A stretch of 64,000 bases of DNA, taken from NCBI GenBank assembly GCA_019414245.1, contig DXMK01000007.1, forward strand, positions 186,001 to 250,000, given 5' to 3'. The translations under genes were made by a program, and so were the position numbers. The notes below the pieces were generated by a model. It saw nothing but the letters and a program-made list of their open reading frames with translations. It was not told the DNA's origin and searched no databases. The stretch is from Collinsella sp. (GTDB lineage Bacteria; Actinomycetota; Coriobacteriia; Coriobacteriales; Coriobacteriaceae). Below are positions 7,891 to 16,247 of this stretch, piece after piece; the first letter of the stretch is position 1, and every line of letters begins with the position of its first letter.

Positions 7891-9249
7891 ATGGCTTCAT
7901 CCGCCCCGCGCGGCTTGCGCTCCGACCATGTCGTCACGGTCGGCATCGCCCTGTTCTCGATGCTCTTTGGCGCCGGTAACCTCATTATTCCGCCGCTGCT
8001 GGCGCTGCAGGCAGGTTCTGCCACGCTGGTCGCCATGCTCGGCTTTCTGATCGCTGCCATCGGCCTGCCCGTCATGGGCTTTATCGCCGTGGCGCTTGCC
8101 GGAACGGCGCGCGAGCTTGCCGGCCGCGTGCACCCCAAGTTCGGCGAGTTCTTTGTCGCAGCGGTGTATCTGGCCATCGGTCCGTGCCTGGCTATTCCGC
8201 GCACGAGCTCCACAGCCTTCGAGATGCTGGTGCCGCTGCTGCCCGAGGGCGTCTCGCTCGGCACGGCGCGTCTGGTGTTCGCCGTTGGCTTCTTTATCGT
8301 CGCGTTTGCGCTCACGCTGCGTCCAGGCGTCATCACGCACGTACTCGGCCGCATTACGGGCCCCGCGCTCATTGCGCTCATCGTTCTGGTCGTGGGTGCT
8401 GCCGTGATCTCGCCGCTGGGACCGGCTGCCGCGCCTCAGGCTCCCTACGATGCAGGTGCCGCCGTGCAGGGCTTTTTGACCGGCTACCAGACCATGGATC
8501 TGCTCGCGTCGCTCGCCTTTGGCATTATCATCGCCGAGACCATCCACGAGCTGGGCGTGACTGATGACAAGCGCGTGGCCTTCGAGATTTCGCGTTCTGG
8601 TGTGATCGCCGGCGTGCTCATGGCCATCATCTACTGCGGCTTGGGCCTTGCCGGTATGCAGCTCGGCACCGTGATGCCCGACGCCACCAACGGCGCCGCC
8701 ATCCTCGCCCGTTCGGCCTCCATGCATTTTGGGCTTGCCGGCACGGTCGTGGTCTTTGCGATCTTTTTCCTCGCCTGCATGAACGTGTGCATCGGCCTTA
8801 TCAGCTGCTGCTCGCGTTACTTCTGCGAGACGTATGTGGTTAAAGGGGGAGCGGAGGCTTCCGAGGAGGCCATGCGCCGTCCCTTTGCGGTGCTCGCCTT
8901 TGTGTTCGCAGCGTTTTCGTGCGTGCTCTCCAACGTGGGCCTCGACATGATCCTCATGTTCTCGGTGCCCATGCTCAACGCCTTGTATCCCGTCGCCATC
9001 GTGCTGGTGCTTATGGGCCTGGTGCACGGTTTTTGCGATGCGCATCCGCAGGTGTGGGTTTGGGTCGGCGGCGTTGTCGCGGTGCAGAGCGTGATCACGT
9101 CGGTCCGCGATGCGTTTTTTGCGGGCGTATGGCTGCCGTTTGACGCGCTGCCGCTGGCAGACATTGGAGCCGCGTGGGCGCCGGTTGCCGTGGTGGCGTT
9201 TGCGATCGGTCTGCTCCACAGCCGGTTTGTCGCACATTCGAGGAGCTAG
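7891..9249 (+). CDS. brnQ: Branched-chain amino acid transporter, LIVCS family (BrnQ)
   Basis: A 452-residue protein with about twelve hydrophobic segments. The start FSMLFGAGNLIIPP is the hallmark of BrnQ-type Na+-coupled leucine/isoleucine/valine carriers. ATG 7891 follows GAAAGGT at 7878-7884; GTG 7885 is possible but lacks spacing. It stands alone between the selenium operon and the tRNA pair, so it is probably a single-gene unit. Confidence 0.9.
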   Translation: MASSAPRGLRSDHVVTVGIALFSMLFGAGNLIIPPLLALQAGSATLVAMLGFLIAAIGLPVMGFIAVALAGTARELAGRVHPKFGEFFVAAVYLAIGPCLAIPRTSSTAFEMLVPLLPEGVSLGTARLVFAVGFFIVAFALTLRPGVITHVLGRITGPALIALIVLVVGAAVISPLGPAAAPQAPYDAGAAVQGFLTGYQTMDLLASLAFGIIIAETIHELGVTDDKRVAFEISRSGVIAGVLMAIIYCGLGLAGMQLGTVMPDATNGAAILARSASMHFGLAGTVVVFAIFFLACMNVCIGLISCCSRYFCETYVVKGGAEASEEAMRRPFAVLAFVFAAFSCVLSNVGLDMILMFSVPMLNALYPVAIVLVLMGLVHGFCDAHPQVWVWVGGVVAVQSVITSVRDAFFAGVWLPFDALPLADIGAAWAPVAVVAFAIGLLHSRFVAHSRS

Positions 9250-9340
9250 GGTATCGTCGCTTGCACAGGCGGGGAGTCTCACCTATAATTTCCTTCGCTT
9301 TGGGACACGCAAGGTTTAGACCTTAGCTGCTCAACACCTT

Positions 9341-9417
9341 CGGGACGTGGCGCAGTTTGGTAGCGCGCCTGCTTTGGGAGCAGGATGTCGCAGGTTCAAA
9401 TCCTGTCGTCCCGACCA
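9341..9417 (+). tRNA. tRNA-Pro (anticodon UGG)
   Basis: Cloverleaf with acceptor CGGGACG/CGTCCCG, anticodon stem CCTGC/GCAGG, loop TTTGGGA (anticodon TGG) and T-loop GTTCAAATC. CCA is encoded at 9415-9417. Confidence 0.96.
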
Positions 9418-9423
9418 TATCTT

Positions 9424-9497
9424 GCGGGCGTAGTTCAATGGTAGAACCCCAGCCTTCCAAGCTGATGACGCGGGTTCGATTCCCGTCGCCCGCTCCA
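9424..9497 (+). tRNA. tRNA-Gly (anticodon UCC)
   Basis: Cloverleaf with acceptor GCGGGCG/CGCCCGC, anticodon loop CTTCCAA (anticodon TCC) and T-arm GGGTTCGATTCCC. CCA is encoded. It starts 6 bases after tRNA-Pro, so the two are co-transcribed. Its 3' end is duplicated about 200 bases downstream. Confidence 0.96.
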
Positions 9498-9508
9498 TAA
9501 GATTGGCT

Positions 9509-9545
9509 AACGGCTTTGACCCCTTTTGGGACCAAAGCCGTTTTC
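9509..9545 (+). terminator. Terminator of the tRNA-Pro/tRNA-Gly unit
   Basis: ACGGCTTTG pairs with CAAAGCCGT across a loop of about 13 bases, followed by TTTTC. It lies 11 bases behind tRNA-Gly. Confidence 0.8.
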
Positions 9546-9554
9546 GTAGGCGTG

Positions 9555-9699
9555 CCGGGTGACGGGGATCGAACCCGCCAGGGTGCGAAGCTGAGAAAAT
9601 GCGTGAGCATTTTCCAGCGCAGCACGCAAGGGCCGAAGGCCCGCAGCGAAACAAGGATTTGTGAAGCAAATCCTTGGACTTCCCGTCGCCCGCTCCATG
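9555..9699 (+). repeat. tRNA-derived hairpin-rich segment after tRNA-Gly
   Basis: The right end (9680-9698) repeats the tRNA-Gly 3' end, TTCCCGTCGCCCGCTCCA. The left end (about 9556-9580) is a diverged copy of the same T-arm region in opposite orientation (GGGATCGAACCCGCC). Between them are three tight hairpins: AAAATGC/GCATTTT (9596-9613), GGGCC/GGCCC (9630-9642) and AAGGATTTG/CAAATCCTT (9653-9675). It may be a scar of an element integrated at the tRNA gene or a mobile tRNA-like repeat. No gene is seen in it. Confidence 0.5.
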
Positions 9700-9813
9700 T
9701 AATTTGCAGGTCAGAGGTACGTTTACTTCTGACCTGTTTTGTTTTTGACCATCCGTCGCGGGACACATTCATTGGCAATGCCGGTCCCAAGTCGTAAGAA
9801 AGAAGTGGCTGCT

Positions 9814-10650
9814 ATGGCACAGAGCAAGGCAGACTATCCCACCCCCGATTGCCTGGCGCCCGCCGCGATCGAGGCCAAGACCGAGGCTGCCGGTGTTACC
9901 AAGGCCAACCTACCGACCTCGAAGGCCTTTATGCTTGCCATGTTCGCCGGCGCGTTCATCTCCTTCGGCGGCCTGTTCTTCACGGTCTTTCTGAGCGATC
10001 CCACGCTTGGCTGGGGCGCCCAGCGCTTCGTGGGCGGTCTTGCTTTTTGCCTGGGACTGGTGCTCGTGCTCATTTGCGGCGCGGAGCTGTTTACCGGCAA
10101 CTCGCTGATGGTCTGCGCGCTTAAGAGCAAAAAGATCACGCTCGTCCAGATGCTCAAGGCTTGGGCTATTGTGTGGATCGGCAATTTTGCCGGCGCCCTG
10201 TTCGTTGTCTTTTTGATTTACATGGCAGCCATTTACAAGCTCAACGGTGAGGCGGTTGCCAACACCATGGTGAGCGTCGCCGCCGGTAAGGTTACGATCG
10301 ATGCCGTCACCATCTTCTTCCGCGGCATCCTGTGCAACATCTTTGTGTGCCTGGCCGTATGGATCGGTACCGCCGGCAAAACCGTGGTCGACAAGGTCGT
10401 GGGTATTCTGCTCCCCATTGCCGCCTTTGTGGCCTGCGGTTTTGAGCACTGCGTCGCCAACATGTACTTTTTGCCCATGGGCATTTTGATGCACTCCTGC
10501 GGCTATGGAGCTGATGTCGCCGGCGCCGACGCCCTCAACGCGGCGGGCCTGGCGCTCAATCTTTCCTTCGCTACGCTCGGCAATATCGTGGGCGGCGCCC
10601 TGATCGTGGCGCTGGGTTACTGGTATATCTACGCCAACAGGGAGGCCTAA
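9814..10650 (+). CDS. Formate/nitrite transporter (FNT family)
   Basis: A 278-residue membrane channel with six hydrophobic segments and the family motifs MFAGAFISFGG, CGAELFTGN and GFEHCVANMYFLP. FNT proteins move formate, nitrite or hydrosulfide as pentamers. The selenium and molybdenum genes on both sides suggest formate, since formate dehydrogenase H needs Mo and Sec, but nitrite is not excluded. ATG 9814 was picked for the start of homology-like sequence; an in-frame ATG at 9778 is possible. No strong Shine-Dalgarno is seen, only AAGAAAGAAG upstream. Confidence 0.9.
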   Translation: MAQSKADYPTPDCLAPAAIEAKTEAAGVTKANLPTSKAFMLAMFAGAFISFGGLFFTVFLSDPTLGWGAQRFVGGLAFCLGLVLVLICGAELFTGNSLMVCALKSKKITLVQMLKAWAIVWIGNFAGALFVVFLIYMAAIYKLNGEAVANTMVSVAAGKVTIDAVTIFFRGILCNIFVCLAVWIGTAGKTVVDKVVGILLPIAAFVACGFEHCVANMYFLPMGILMHSCGYGADVAGADALNAAGLALNLSFATLGNIVGGALIVALGYWYIYANREA

Positions 10651-10672
10651 AGGCCCCAGGCCATAACCGACC

Positions 10673-10758
10673 AAAGAGGGACAGGTTTATTTTGGCAGGT
10701 TTTGAACGAGGCGCTGCGCCGTCTTGCCACGAGCTGCCATAATGGACCTGTCCCTTTT
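10673..10758 (+). repeat. Long imperfect inverted repeat before selA
   Basis: AGGGACAGGT with following TTATTTTGGCAG pairs with CTGCCATAATGG and ACCTGTCCCT about 40 bases away. It fills the space between the formate channel and selA. The GGGACAGG core is shared with hairpins near 4406 and 14411. Confidence 0.6.
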
Positions 10759-10835
10759 GCGTGCGCGTCGCCATTTGGTGGCCGACGATGATCGTGGGGG
10801 ACCTGCTTTTTATTGAATATGTCGAAAGGCTTTCC

Positions 10836-12293
10836 ATGAGCGACTGCGAATCCATGCCCGCCGAGGTGCGCGACCGCCTGCGCTCCATTCCCGCTGTCCA
10901 CGAGCTGCTGGTGGAGTGGCCGGTCATGAAGGCTGCCGGCGATGCGGGCGATACGATCGTGCGCGAGGCGATCGATGTCGAGCTCGATGCCGAGCGCGCG
11001 GCGATTCGCTCCGGCGTCCCCGCAAGGAACAAGCGCGAGCTCGCCTTGGCCATTGAGCGGCGGTGCCACCGCCTGTCGCTGCCGACCCTGCGTCCCGCCG
11101 TCAACGCGACAGGCGTTGTGATTCACACCAATCTGGGCCGTGCTCCGCTCGCTCCCGCAGCGGTGCAGGCGGTGACAGACGTCGCCCGCAGCTACAGCAC
11201 GCTCGAGTATGACGTCGCGACTTGCGCTCGCGGGGGCCGCAAGGAACATGCCGCGCGCCTGCTGCGCACACTCACGGGGGCGCAGGACGCCTTGGTTGTC
11301 AACAATAATGCCGCGGCGGTGCTGCTGGTGCTTGCCGCGCACGCGGCTGGCAAAGAGGTCATCGTGAGCCGCGGCGAGCTTGTCGAGGTGGGCGGAAGCT
11401 TCCGCATCCCCGACATCATGGCGGCCTCGGGCGCCAAGCTTGTCGAGGTGGGCTCTACCAACCGCACGCATCTGGATGATTATCGAAGCGCCATTACGCC
11501 CAACACGGCGATGATCCTGAAAGTTCATCCTTCCAACTACCGTATCGAGGGCTTTCACGAGGAGGTCTCGGCGGCGGAGCTTTCTGCGCTGGCGCATGAA
11601 CATGGCCTTTTGCTTTACGAGGACCAAGGCTCGGGCGCTTTGCTGGCAGATGGGGTACTCGCCGATGCGGGGGAAAAGCTCACGTCCGCCTCGCTTTGCG
11701 CCGGCGCCGACGTTGTCTCGTGCTCGGGGGACAAGCTGCTCGGCGCTTCGCAGGCGGGCATTATTCTCGGCAGCGCCCAGGCGATTGCCGCCTGCGCCTC
11801 TCATCCGCTTATGCGCGCGCTTCGCCCCGGCAAGCTCACGCTCGCGGCGCTCGAGGCCACCCTGCGCCTTTATGTGGCCGGCTCCGATACGGCATATCGG
11901 GAGATCCCGGTGCTCAACATGCTTTCCGGCGCGCCGGTTCCGCTCGAGCGTCAGGCCAAGCGCCTACACGACCGCATGCTGCGCAAACTTCGCGAGTTTC
12001 AGTGCGAGGACGCGGTGGAGCTGCAGGTTGTCGAGGGCGCCTCTGCCCCCGGCGGCGGGTCGCTGCCGACTGTCGAGCTCCCAACCTTTTGCGTTGCCGT
12101 CTGCCCCGTCGATGGGCGCCTATCCGCCGATGGCCTGAAGCGCGCCATGGTTCAGGAGCCCGACATGCCGGTCGTCACGCGCGTGCGGCACGAACAGGTG
12201 CTGTTTGACGTCCGCACGCTTTTGCACGATACCGACCTTGATCTGTGCGCATCTGCATTGGCCGCTGCCGTGCGAGCGGGTTTGCGTCGATGA
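10836..12293 (+). CDS. selA: L-seryl-tRNA(Sec) selenium transferase SelA
   Basis: A 485-residue PLP enzyme that converts Ser-tRNA(Sec) to Sec-tRNA(Sec) using selenophosphate. The family N-terminus (RLRSIPAVHELL), the segment ATGVVIHTNLGRAPL and the PLP lysine in SCSGDKLLGASQAG (about residue 301) are all present. ATG 10836 has GAAAGG at 10824-10829; the longer frame to 10761 runs into the upstream hairpin and is rejected. Its TGA overlaps the selB ATG (ATGA at 12290). Confidence 0.96.
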   Translation: MSDCESMPAEVRDRLRSIPAVHELLVEWPVMKAAGDAGDTIVREAIDVELDAERAAIRSGVPARNKRELALAIERRCHRLSLPTLRPAVNATGVVIHTNLGRAPLAPAAVQAVTDVARSYSTLEYDVATCARGGRKEHAARLLRTLTGAQDALVVNNNAAAVLLVLAAHAAGKEVIVSRGELVEVGGSFRIPDIMAASGAKLVEVGSTNRTHLDDYRSAITPNTAMILKVHPSNYRIEGFHEEVSAAELSALAHEHGLLLYEDQGSGALLADGVLADAGEKLTSASLCAGADVVSCSGDKLLGASQAGIILGSAQAIAACASHPLMRALRPGKLTLAALEATLRLYVAGSDTAYREIPVLNMLSGAPVPLERQAKRLHDRMLRKLREFQCEDAVELQVVEGASAPGGGSLPTVELPTFCVAVCPVDGRLSADGLKRAMVQEPDMPVVTRVRHEQVLFDVRTLLHDTDLDLCASALAAAVRAGLRR

Positions 12294-14260
12294 CCGCGTG
12301 CGAGCTTGTCGAATGTCCCGTTGTCGTTGGAACGGCGGGCCATGTCGATCACGGCAAGTCGGCGCTCATCGAGGCGCTGACCGGCAAAAACCCCGACCGT
12401 CTGGAGGTCGAACGGCGCCGCGGCATGACCACAGAGCTCGGCTTTGGCGAGCTGGTGCTGCCGAGCGGCAAGATTGTCGGCTTGGTCGACGTGCCCGGGC
12501 ATGCGCACTATCTGCGCGCGATGGTGCAGGGCGCCACGGGCGTGGACGTTGCGTTGCTGGTGGTTTCTGCCGTTGAGGGCGTGATGCCGCAGACGCGAGA
12601 GCACGTGCACGTGTTGGAGCTTTTGGGTGTCACGCACATGGTCGTCGCGCTCACGATGCGCGATCTGGTCGATGACGAGACGGCGGAGCTCGCCGAGCTC
12701 GACGTCGAGGCTTTTCTTGAGGGCACCGTGTTTGCGGGGGCCTCGGTGGTGCCAGTGTCTTCCAAGACGGGCGAGGGCTTGGGCGAGTTGCTCGCAGTGC
12801 TCGATGACGCGGTTTGCTCGTGCCTGTCGGAGCGCCTAGAGGCGACCGCGGGCTCGGGCGATACGCCCCGTCTCCCTATCGACCGCTGCTTTAGTATCCG
12901 CGGCACCGGAACCGTCGTGACGGGCACGCTGCACGACGGGCCTGTATCGGTTGGCGACGAGCTTGTCGCACTGCCGTCGCGAACGCACTGTCGCGTGCGT
13001 GGCATGCAAGTTCACGGGGATACCCAGCGCGCGGTTCCGGGTCAGCGTGTCGCCCTGAACCTGGTGGGTGATGGCGTGGCGCACCTCAAGCGCGGTGAGA
13101 TGCTCGGCGTCGAGGGTTGCGTGGGGCAGACGCTGCGCTTTTTGATGCGGCTGACATATGTGGGGCACGACGGCGCGCGATCCGGCGTTCTTGCCTCGGG
13201 CACGCGCGTGCACGTGATGGCGGGCACGGCCGAGGTGCTCGGTCGCATTATGCTTTTGGACGATGAGCCGCCCCTCGCGGTCGGCGAGACGCGTGTGGTG
13301 CAGGTGCGCTTGGAGCGGCCGTTGCCGTTGCGCGCCGGCGATCATGCCGTCATCCTGTCGCACTCTCCGATTTCGCTACTTGGCGGCGGTCGCGTTCTTC
13401 TTTCGCGGTGCCGCCGCTCGCGTGACCTCTCCGCGGGCGAGCGCGCGCTGCTCGGGGCCCTGGATGCCGGCGACCGCGCTGCTGCCGTTGCCGCATGGTT
13501 GGGGCTGCAGCGCCTGCCCGTGCCCGCCGCGGCTGCAGCCCGTGCTCTCGATCTTTCGGGCGTCGAGGCGGCCGCGCTCCTGCACGGGGCGGTTTCCTTG
13601 GGCGACGCCGTGGCGCTTCATGTCGAGCGCTCGACCGAGGAGCTTTATGCCGTCCCCGCTGTGCTCGATGCCGCCCTCGCCGCGCTCTCCGACGCGCTGG
13701 CCGCTATGCACGGGGCCGCGCCCAAGCAGACGGGTTTCACACCGGGCGAGGTCGCGCATGCCGCCTGGCCGACAGCGGGCGAAGACGTAGCGTCCGCGCT
13801 CGTCCTCGAGGGCTGTGCGCGCGGCATCTGCTCCCAGGAGGCGTCCGAGGTGTTCGACCCGCACTCTGCCGCCGCGGCGATACGCGTGGTGCGCGAGGCG
13901 AGCCAGCGTATCGTGGCCGCCCTCGACGAGGCGGGTCTCGGTGCGGCGACGCTGCCCGAGGTGGGTGAGCAGCTGCAACTCGATCGCGACGCCATGACGC
14001 GTGCCCTGCGCGAGCTTTCGCTCAACCGCGCGATCGTTAAGATCGAACGCGACGTTGCCTTGTCTGCCGCCGCCGAGGCCCATGCGCGTGAGGTCGTCGC
14101 CGCGGCTATCGAGGCTGCCGGCGGCGCTGCCACCACGAGTGTGCTGCGCGAGGCCCTAGGCGTGTCGCGCAAACGAGCCATTAGCATCTTGGAGCACCTG
14201 GATGCGGTGCGTTTTACGACGCTCGACAAAGAGGCCGGCGGCCTCAGATCCCTGCGCTAG
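12290..14260 (+). CDS. selB: Selenocysteine-specific elongation factor SelB
   Basis: A 656-residue GTPase that brings Sec-tRNA to UGA codons marked by SECIS. G1 motif GTAGHVDHGKS is at about residues 13-23, G3 DVPGHAHY follows, and two EF-Tu-like barrels come next. The C-terminal 250 residues form winged-helix repeats that bind the SECIS loop. Overlap with selA and tRNA-Sec 41 bases downstream make a complete selABC unit. The UGA-containing selD in this window is an obvious client. Confidence 0.96.
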   Translation: MTACELVECPVVVGTAGHVDHGKSALIEALTGKNPDRLEVERRRGMTTELGFGELVLPSGKIVGLVDVPGHAHYLRAMVQGATGVDVALLVVSAVEGVMPQTREHVHVLELLGVTHMVVALTMRDLVDDETAELAELDVEAFLEGTVFAGASVVPVSSKTGEGLGELLAVLDDAVCSCLSERLEATAGSGDTPRLPIDRCFSIRGTGTVVTGTLHDGPVSVGDELVALPSRTHCRVRGMQVHGDTQRAVPGQRVALNLVGDGVAHLKRGEMLGVEGCVGQTLRFLMRLTYVGHDGARSGVLASGTRVHVMAGTAEVLGRIMLLDDEPPLAVGETRVVQVRLERPLPLRAGDHAVILSHSPISLLGGGRVLLSRCRRSRDLSAGERALLGALDAGDRAAAVAAWLGLQRLPVPAAAAARALDLSGVEAAALLHGAVSLGDAVALHVERSTEELYAVPAVLDAALAALSDALAAMHGAAPKQTGFTPGEVAHAAWPTAGEDVASALVLEGCARGICSQEASEVFDPHSAAAAIRVVREASQRIVAALDEAGLGAATLPEVGEQLQLDRDAMTRALRELSLNRAIVKIERDVALSAAAEAHAREVVAAAIEAAGGAATTSVLREALGVSRKRAISILEHLDAVRFTTLDKEAGGLRSLR

Positions 14261-14301
14261 GGGTCGTCGTATTGCTAGTTTGGTAAAATACCGCCACGTT
14301 T

Positions 14302-14398
14302 GGGAGCGGATGGGCTCCGGTGGGCCCCGCGGTCCTCAAAACCGTTGCGAGGCGTGCAAAACGTCTTGGATGTGTTCGATTCACATACGTTCCCGCCA
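14302..14398 (+). tRNA. selC: tRNA-Sec (anticodon UCA)
   Basis: A 97-base tRNA with encoded CCA. The acceptor GGGAGCG pairs with CGTTCCC. The D-stem is 6 bp (GGGCTC/GGGCCC) with a short loop, as is special to tRNA-Sec. Anticodon loop CCTCAAA shows TCA. The long variable arm (GAGGCG/CGTCTT) and T-arm ATGTG/CACAT complete the fold. Position right after selAB fits. Confidence 0.95.
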
Positions 14399-14410
14399 AC
14401 GCATTTCGTC

Positions 14411-14451
14411 AAAACCACCACAAAGGTGCCTGTCCCCTTTGTGGTGGTTTC
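14411..14451 (+). repeat. Inverted repeat after tRNA-Sec
   Basis: AAACCACCACAAAGG pairs with CCTTTGTGGTGGTTT across a loop holding TGCCTGTCC. It lacks a T-run. It could end the selAB-tRNA transcript or belong to the GGGACAGG hairpin family. The rest of 14452-14652 shows no gene. Confidence 0.6.
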
Positions 14452-14661
14452 GAAACGTGCGAGAAACAGCTTCGAAACACGCAACTTGCACGTCAGGCAC
14501 TCAAAAACGCCTCTACCTGCATCGTAATCAAAACGAAACATCTGCTCGTCTGCTTATGCGAAACTTTCCCGCAACAGTGCGATATTATCCATACACGATA
14601 AAGTTCGCGGCGCACAGGGTGCCGCGACCGACACTTTTCGTTTCCCATCATTGGAGGAAGC

Positions 14662-16017
14662 ATGAGCTACACGCAGAAAGTTCTCGACGAGCTCAAGGCC
14701 CGCTATCCCGAGCAGCCTGAGTTCATCCAGGCCGCGACCGAGATCCTCGGTACCATCCAGCCGGCGCTCGACGCCCACCCCGAGTACGAGGAGGCCGCCC
14801 TGCTTGAGCGCCTCGTCGAGCCCGAGCGCATCGTTATGTTCCGTGTCCCCTGGGTCGATGACCAGGGCAAGGTCCAGGTCAACCGCGGCTATCGTGTCGA
14901 GTTCAACTCTGCCATTGGACCCTACAAGGGCGGTCTGCGCTTTAACCCGACGGTCACCCTGGGTATGCTCAAGTTCCTGGGCTTGGAGCAGATCCTCAAG
15001 AACAGCCTGACCACCCTTCCCATGGGCGGCGGCAAGGGCGGCTCCGACTTTGACCCCAAGGGCAAGTCCAACAACGAGATCATGCACTTCTGCCAGTCCT
15101 TCATGACCGAGCTCTTTCGCCACATTGGCCCCAACACCGACGTTCCCGCCGGCGACCTGGGCGTTGGCGGCCGAGAGGTTGCCTACATGTTCGGTCAGTA
15201 CAAGCGCCTGACCAACGAGTGGACCGGCGTCCTCACCGGCAAGGGTCTCTCCTTTGGCGGCTCGCTTGCCCGTACCGAGGCCACCGGCTACGGTCTGGTC
15301 TACTTTGTGGACGAGTACCTCAAGAGCCGCGGCGAGTCCTTCGAGGGCAAGAACGTCGTCGTTCACGGCTCCGGTAACGTCGCTATCTACGCGGTCCAGA
15401 AGGTCGCCCAGCTCGGCGGCAAGGTCCTGGCTTGCTCCGACACCCACGGCTGGGTCGAGGATCCCGACGGCATCGACTACACCGTGCTCGAGCATGTCTA
15501 CAACAAGAAGCGCTCCGGCCACGACAAGGGCGTCACGCTCGCTATGTACGTTGACGAGAAGCCCAATGCCACGTGGCACGAGGGCGACGGCCGCGGCGTG
15601 TGGCAGCTTCCCTGCGACATCGCGCTGCCCTGCGCTCGCGAGAACACGCTGCTGCTCGAGGACGCCCAGGCGCTCGTCGCCAACGGCTGCAAGGTGGTCG
15701 GCGAGGGCGCGAACATGCCCACGACCATCGAGGCCACGACCTACTTCCAGGAGAACGGCGTCGCCTTTATGCCCGGTAAGGCTGCCAACGCCGGCGGCGT
15801 GCTCGTGTCCGGCCTGGAGATGAGCCAGAACGCCGAGCACCTGTCCTGGACCTTCGAGGAGGTCGACGGCAAGCTCGAGCAGCTCATGCGCGGCATGTTC
15901 CACAACGTGGACGACACCGCCAAGGAGTACGGCGAGGAGGGCAACTTCGTCATGGGCGCCAACATCGCCGGCTTCCTGAAGGTCGCCGACGCCATGCTCG
16001 CCCAGGGCGTCTGCTAA
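14662..16017 (+). CDS. gdhA: Glutamate dehydrogenase (hexameric)
   Basis: A 451-residue enzyme interconverting glutamate and 2-oxoglutarate plus ammonia. The substrate lysine region GPYKGGLRFNPTVT and PMGGGKGGSDFDPKGKS, followed by the GSGNVAIYA dinucleotide fold, identify the family I bacterial hexamer (usually NADP-linked). GGAGGA at 14653-14658 precedes ATG 14662. A terminator follows at 16045, so it is probably monocistronic. Codon use is strongly biased, as expected of a highly expressed gene. Confidence 0.96.
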   Translation: MSYTQKVLDELKARYPEQPEFIQAATEILGTIQPALDAHPEYEEAALLERLVEPERIVMFRVPWVDDQGKVQVNRGYRVEFNSAIGPYKGGLRFNPTVTLGMLKFLGLEQILKNSLTTLPMGGGKGGSDFDPKGKSNNEIMHFCQSFMTELFRHIGPNTDVPAGDLGVGGREVAYMFGQYKRLTNEWTGVLTGKGLSFGGSLARTEATGYGLVYFVDEYLKSRGESFEGKNVVVHGSGNVAIYAVQKVAQLGGKVLACSDTHGWVEDPDGIDYTVLEHVYNKKRSGHDKGVTLAMYVDEKPNATWHEGDGRGVWQLPCDIALPCARENTLLLEDAQALVANGCKVVGEGANMPTTIEATTYFQENGVAFMPGKAANAGGVLVSGLEMSQNAEHLSWTFEEVDGKLEQLMRGMFHNVDDTAKEYGEEGNFVMGANIAGFLKVADAMLAQGVC

Positions 16018-16044
16018 ATCTTCGCTCGACATAGCGTGCTATAA

Positions 16045-16075
16045 GGCTCCCAGTCATCTTGGCTGGGAGCCTTTT
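16045..16075 (+). terminator. Terminator of gdhA
   Basis: GGCTCCCAG (16045-16053) pairs with CTGGGAGCC (16063-16071), followed by TTTT. Confidence 0.88.
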
Positions 16076-16093
16076 CTATCCTGGAGGACTCCT

Positions 16094-16169
16094 CATAACT
16101 TGCGGTGAAATACGGACTGTTTAGCGCCCCGGAACGGCTAATCAGTCCGTATATCACCGCAAGTTATGG
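16094..16169 (+). repeat. Family A inverted repeat (GCGGTGAAATACGGACTG)
   Basis: CATAACTTGCGGTGAAATA and CGGACTG pair with CAGTCCG and TATCACCGCAAGTTATG across about 23 bases. Nearly the same arms occur at 29731-29793, and a relative at 28436-28504. It sits between the gdhA terminator and the xdh genes. Confidence 0.75.
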
Positions 16170-16247
16170 ATGGGTGGGTGGATTTTGTCCTAAAACGGTG
16201 TGCGGCCCCTCGTTTGGTACACTTAAAGGTACTGGACAAGTGAAGAG

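Noticed and set aside
14554..16032. Reverse-strand frame of 492 codons opposite gdhA
   Set aside because: Shadow of glutamate dehydrogenase; low-complexity translation.
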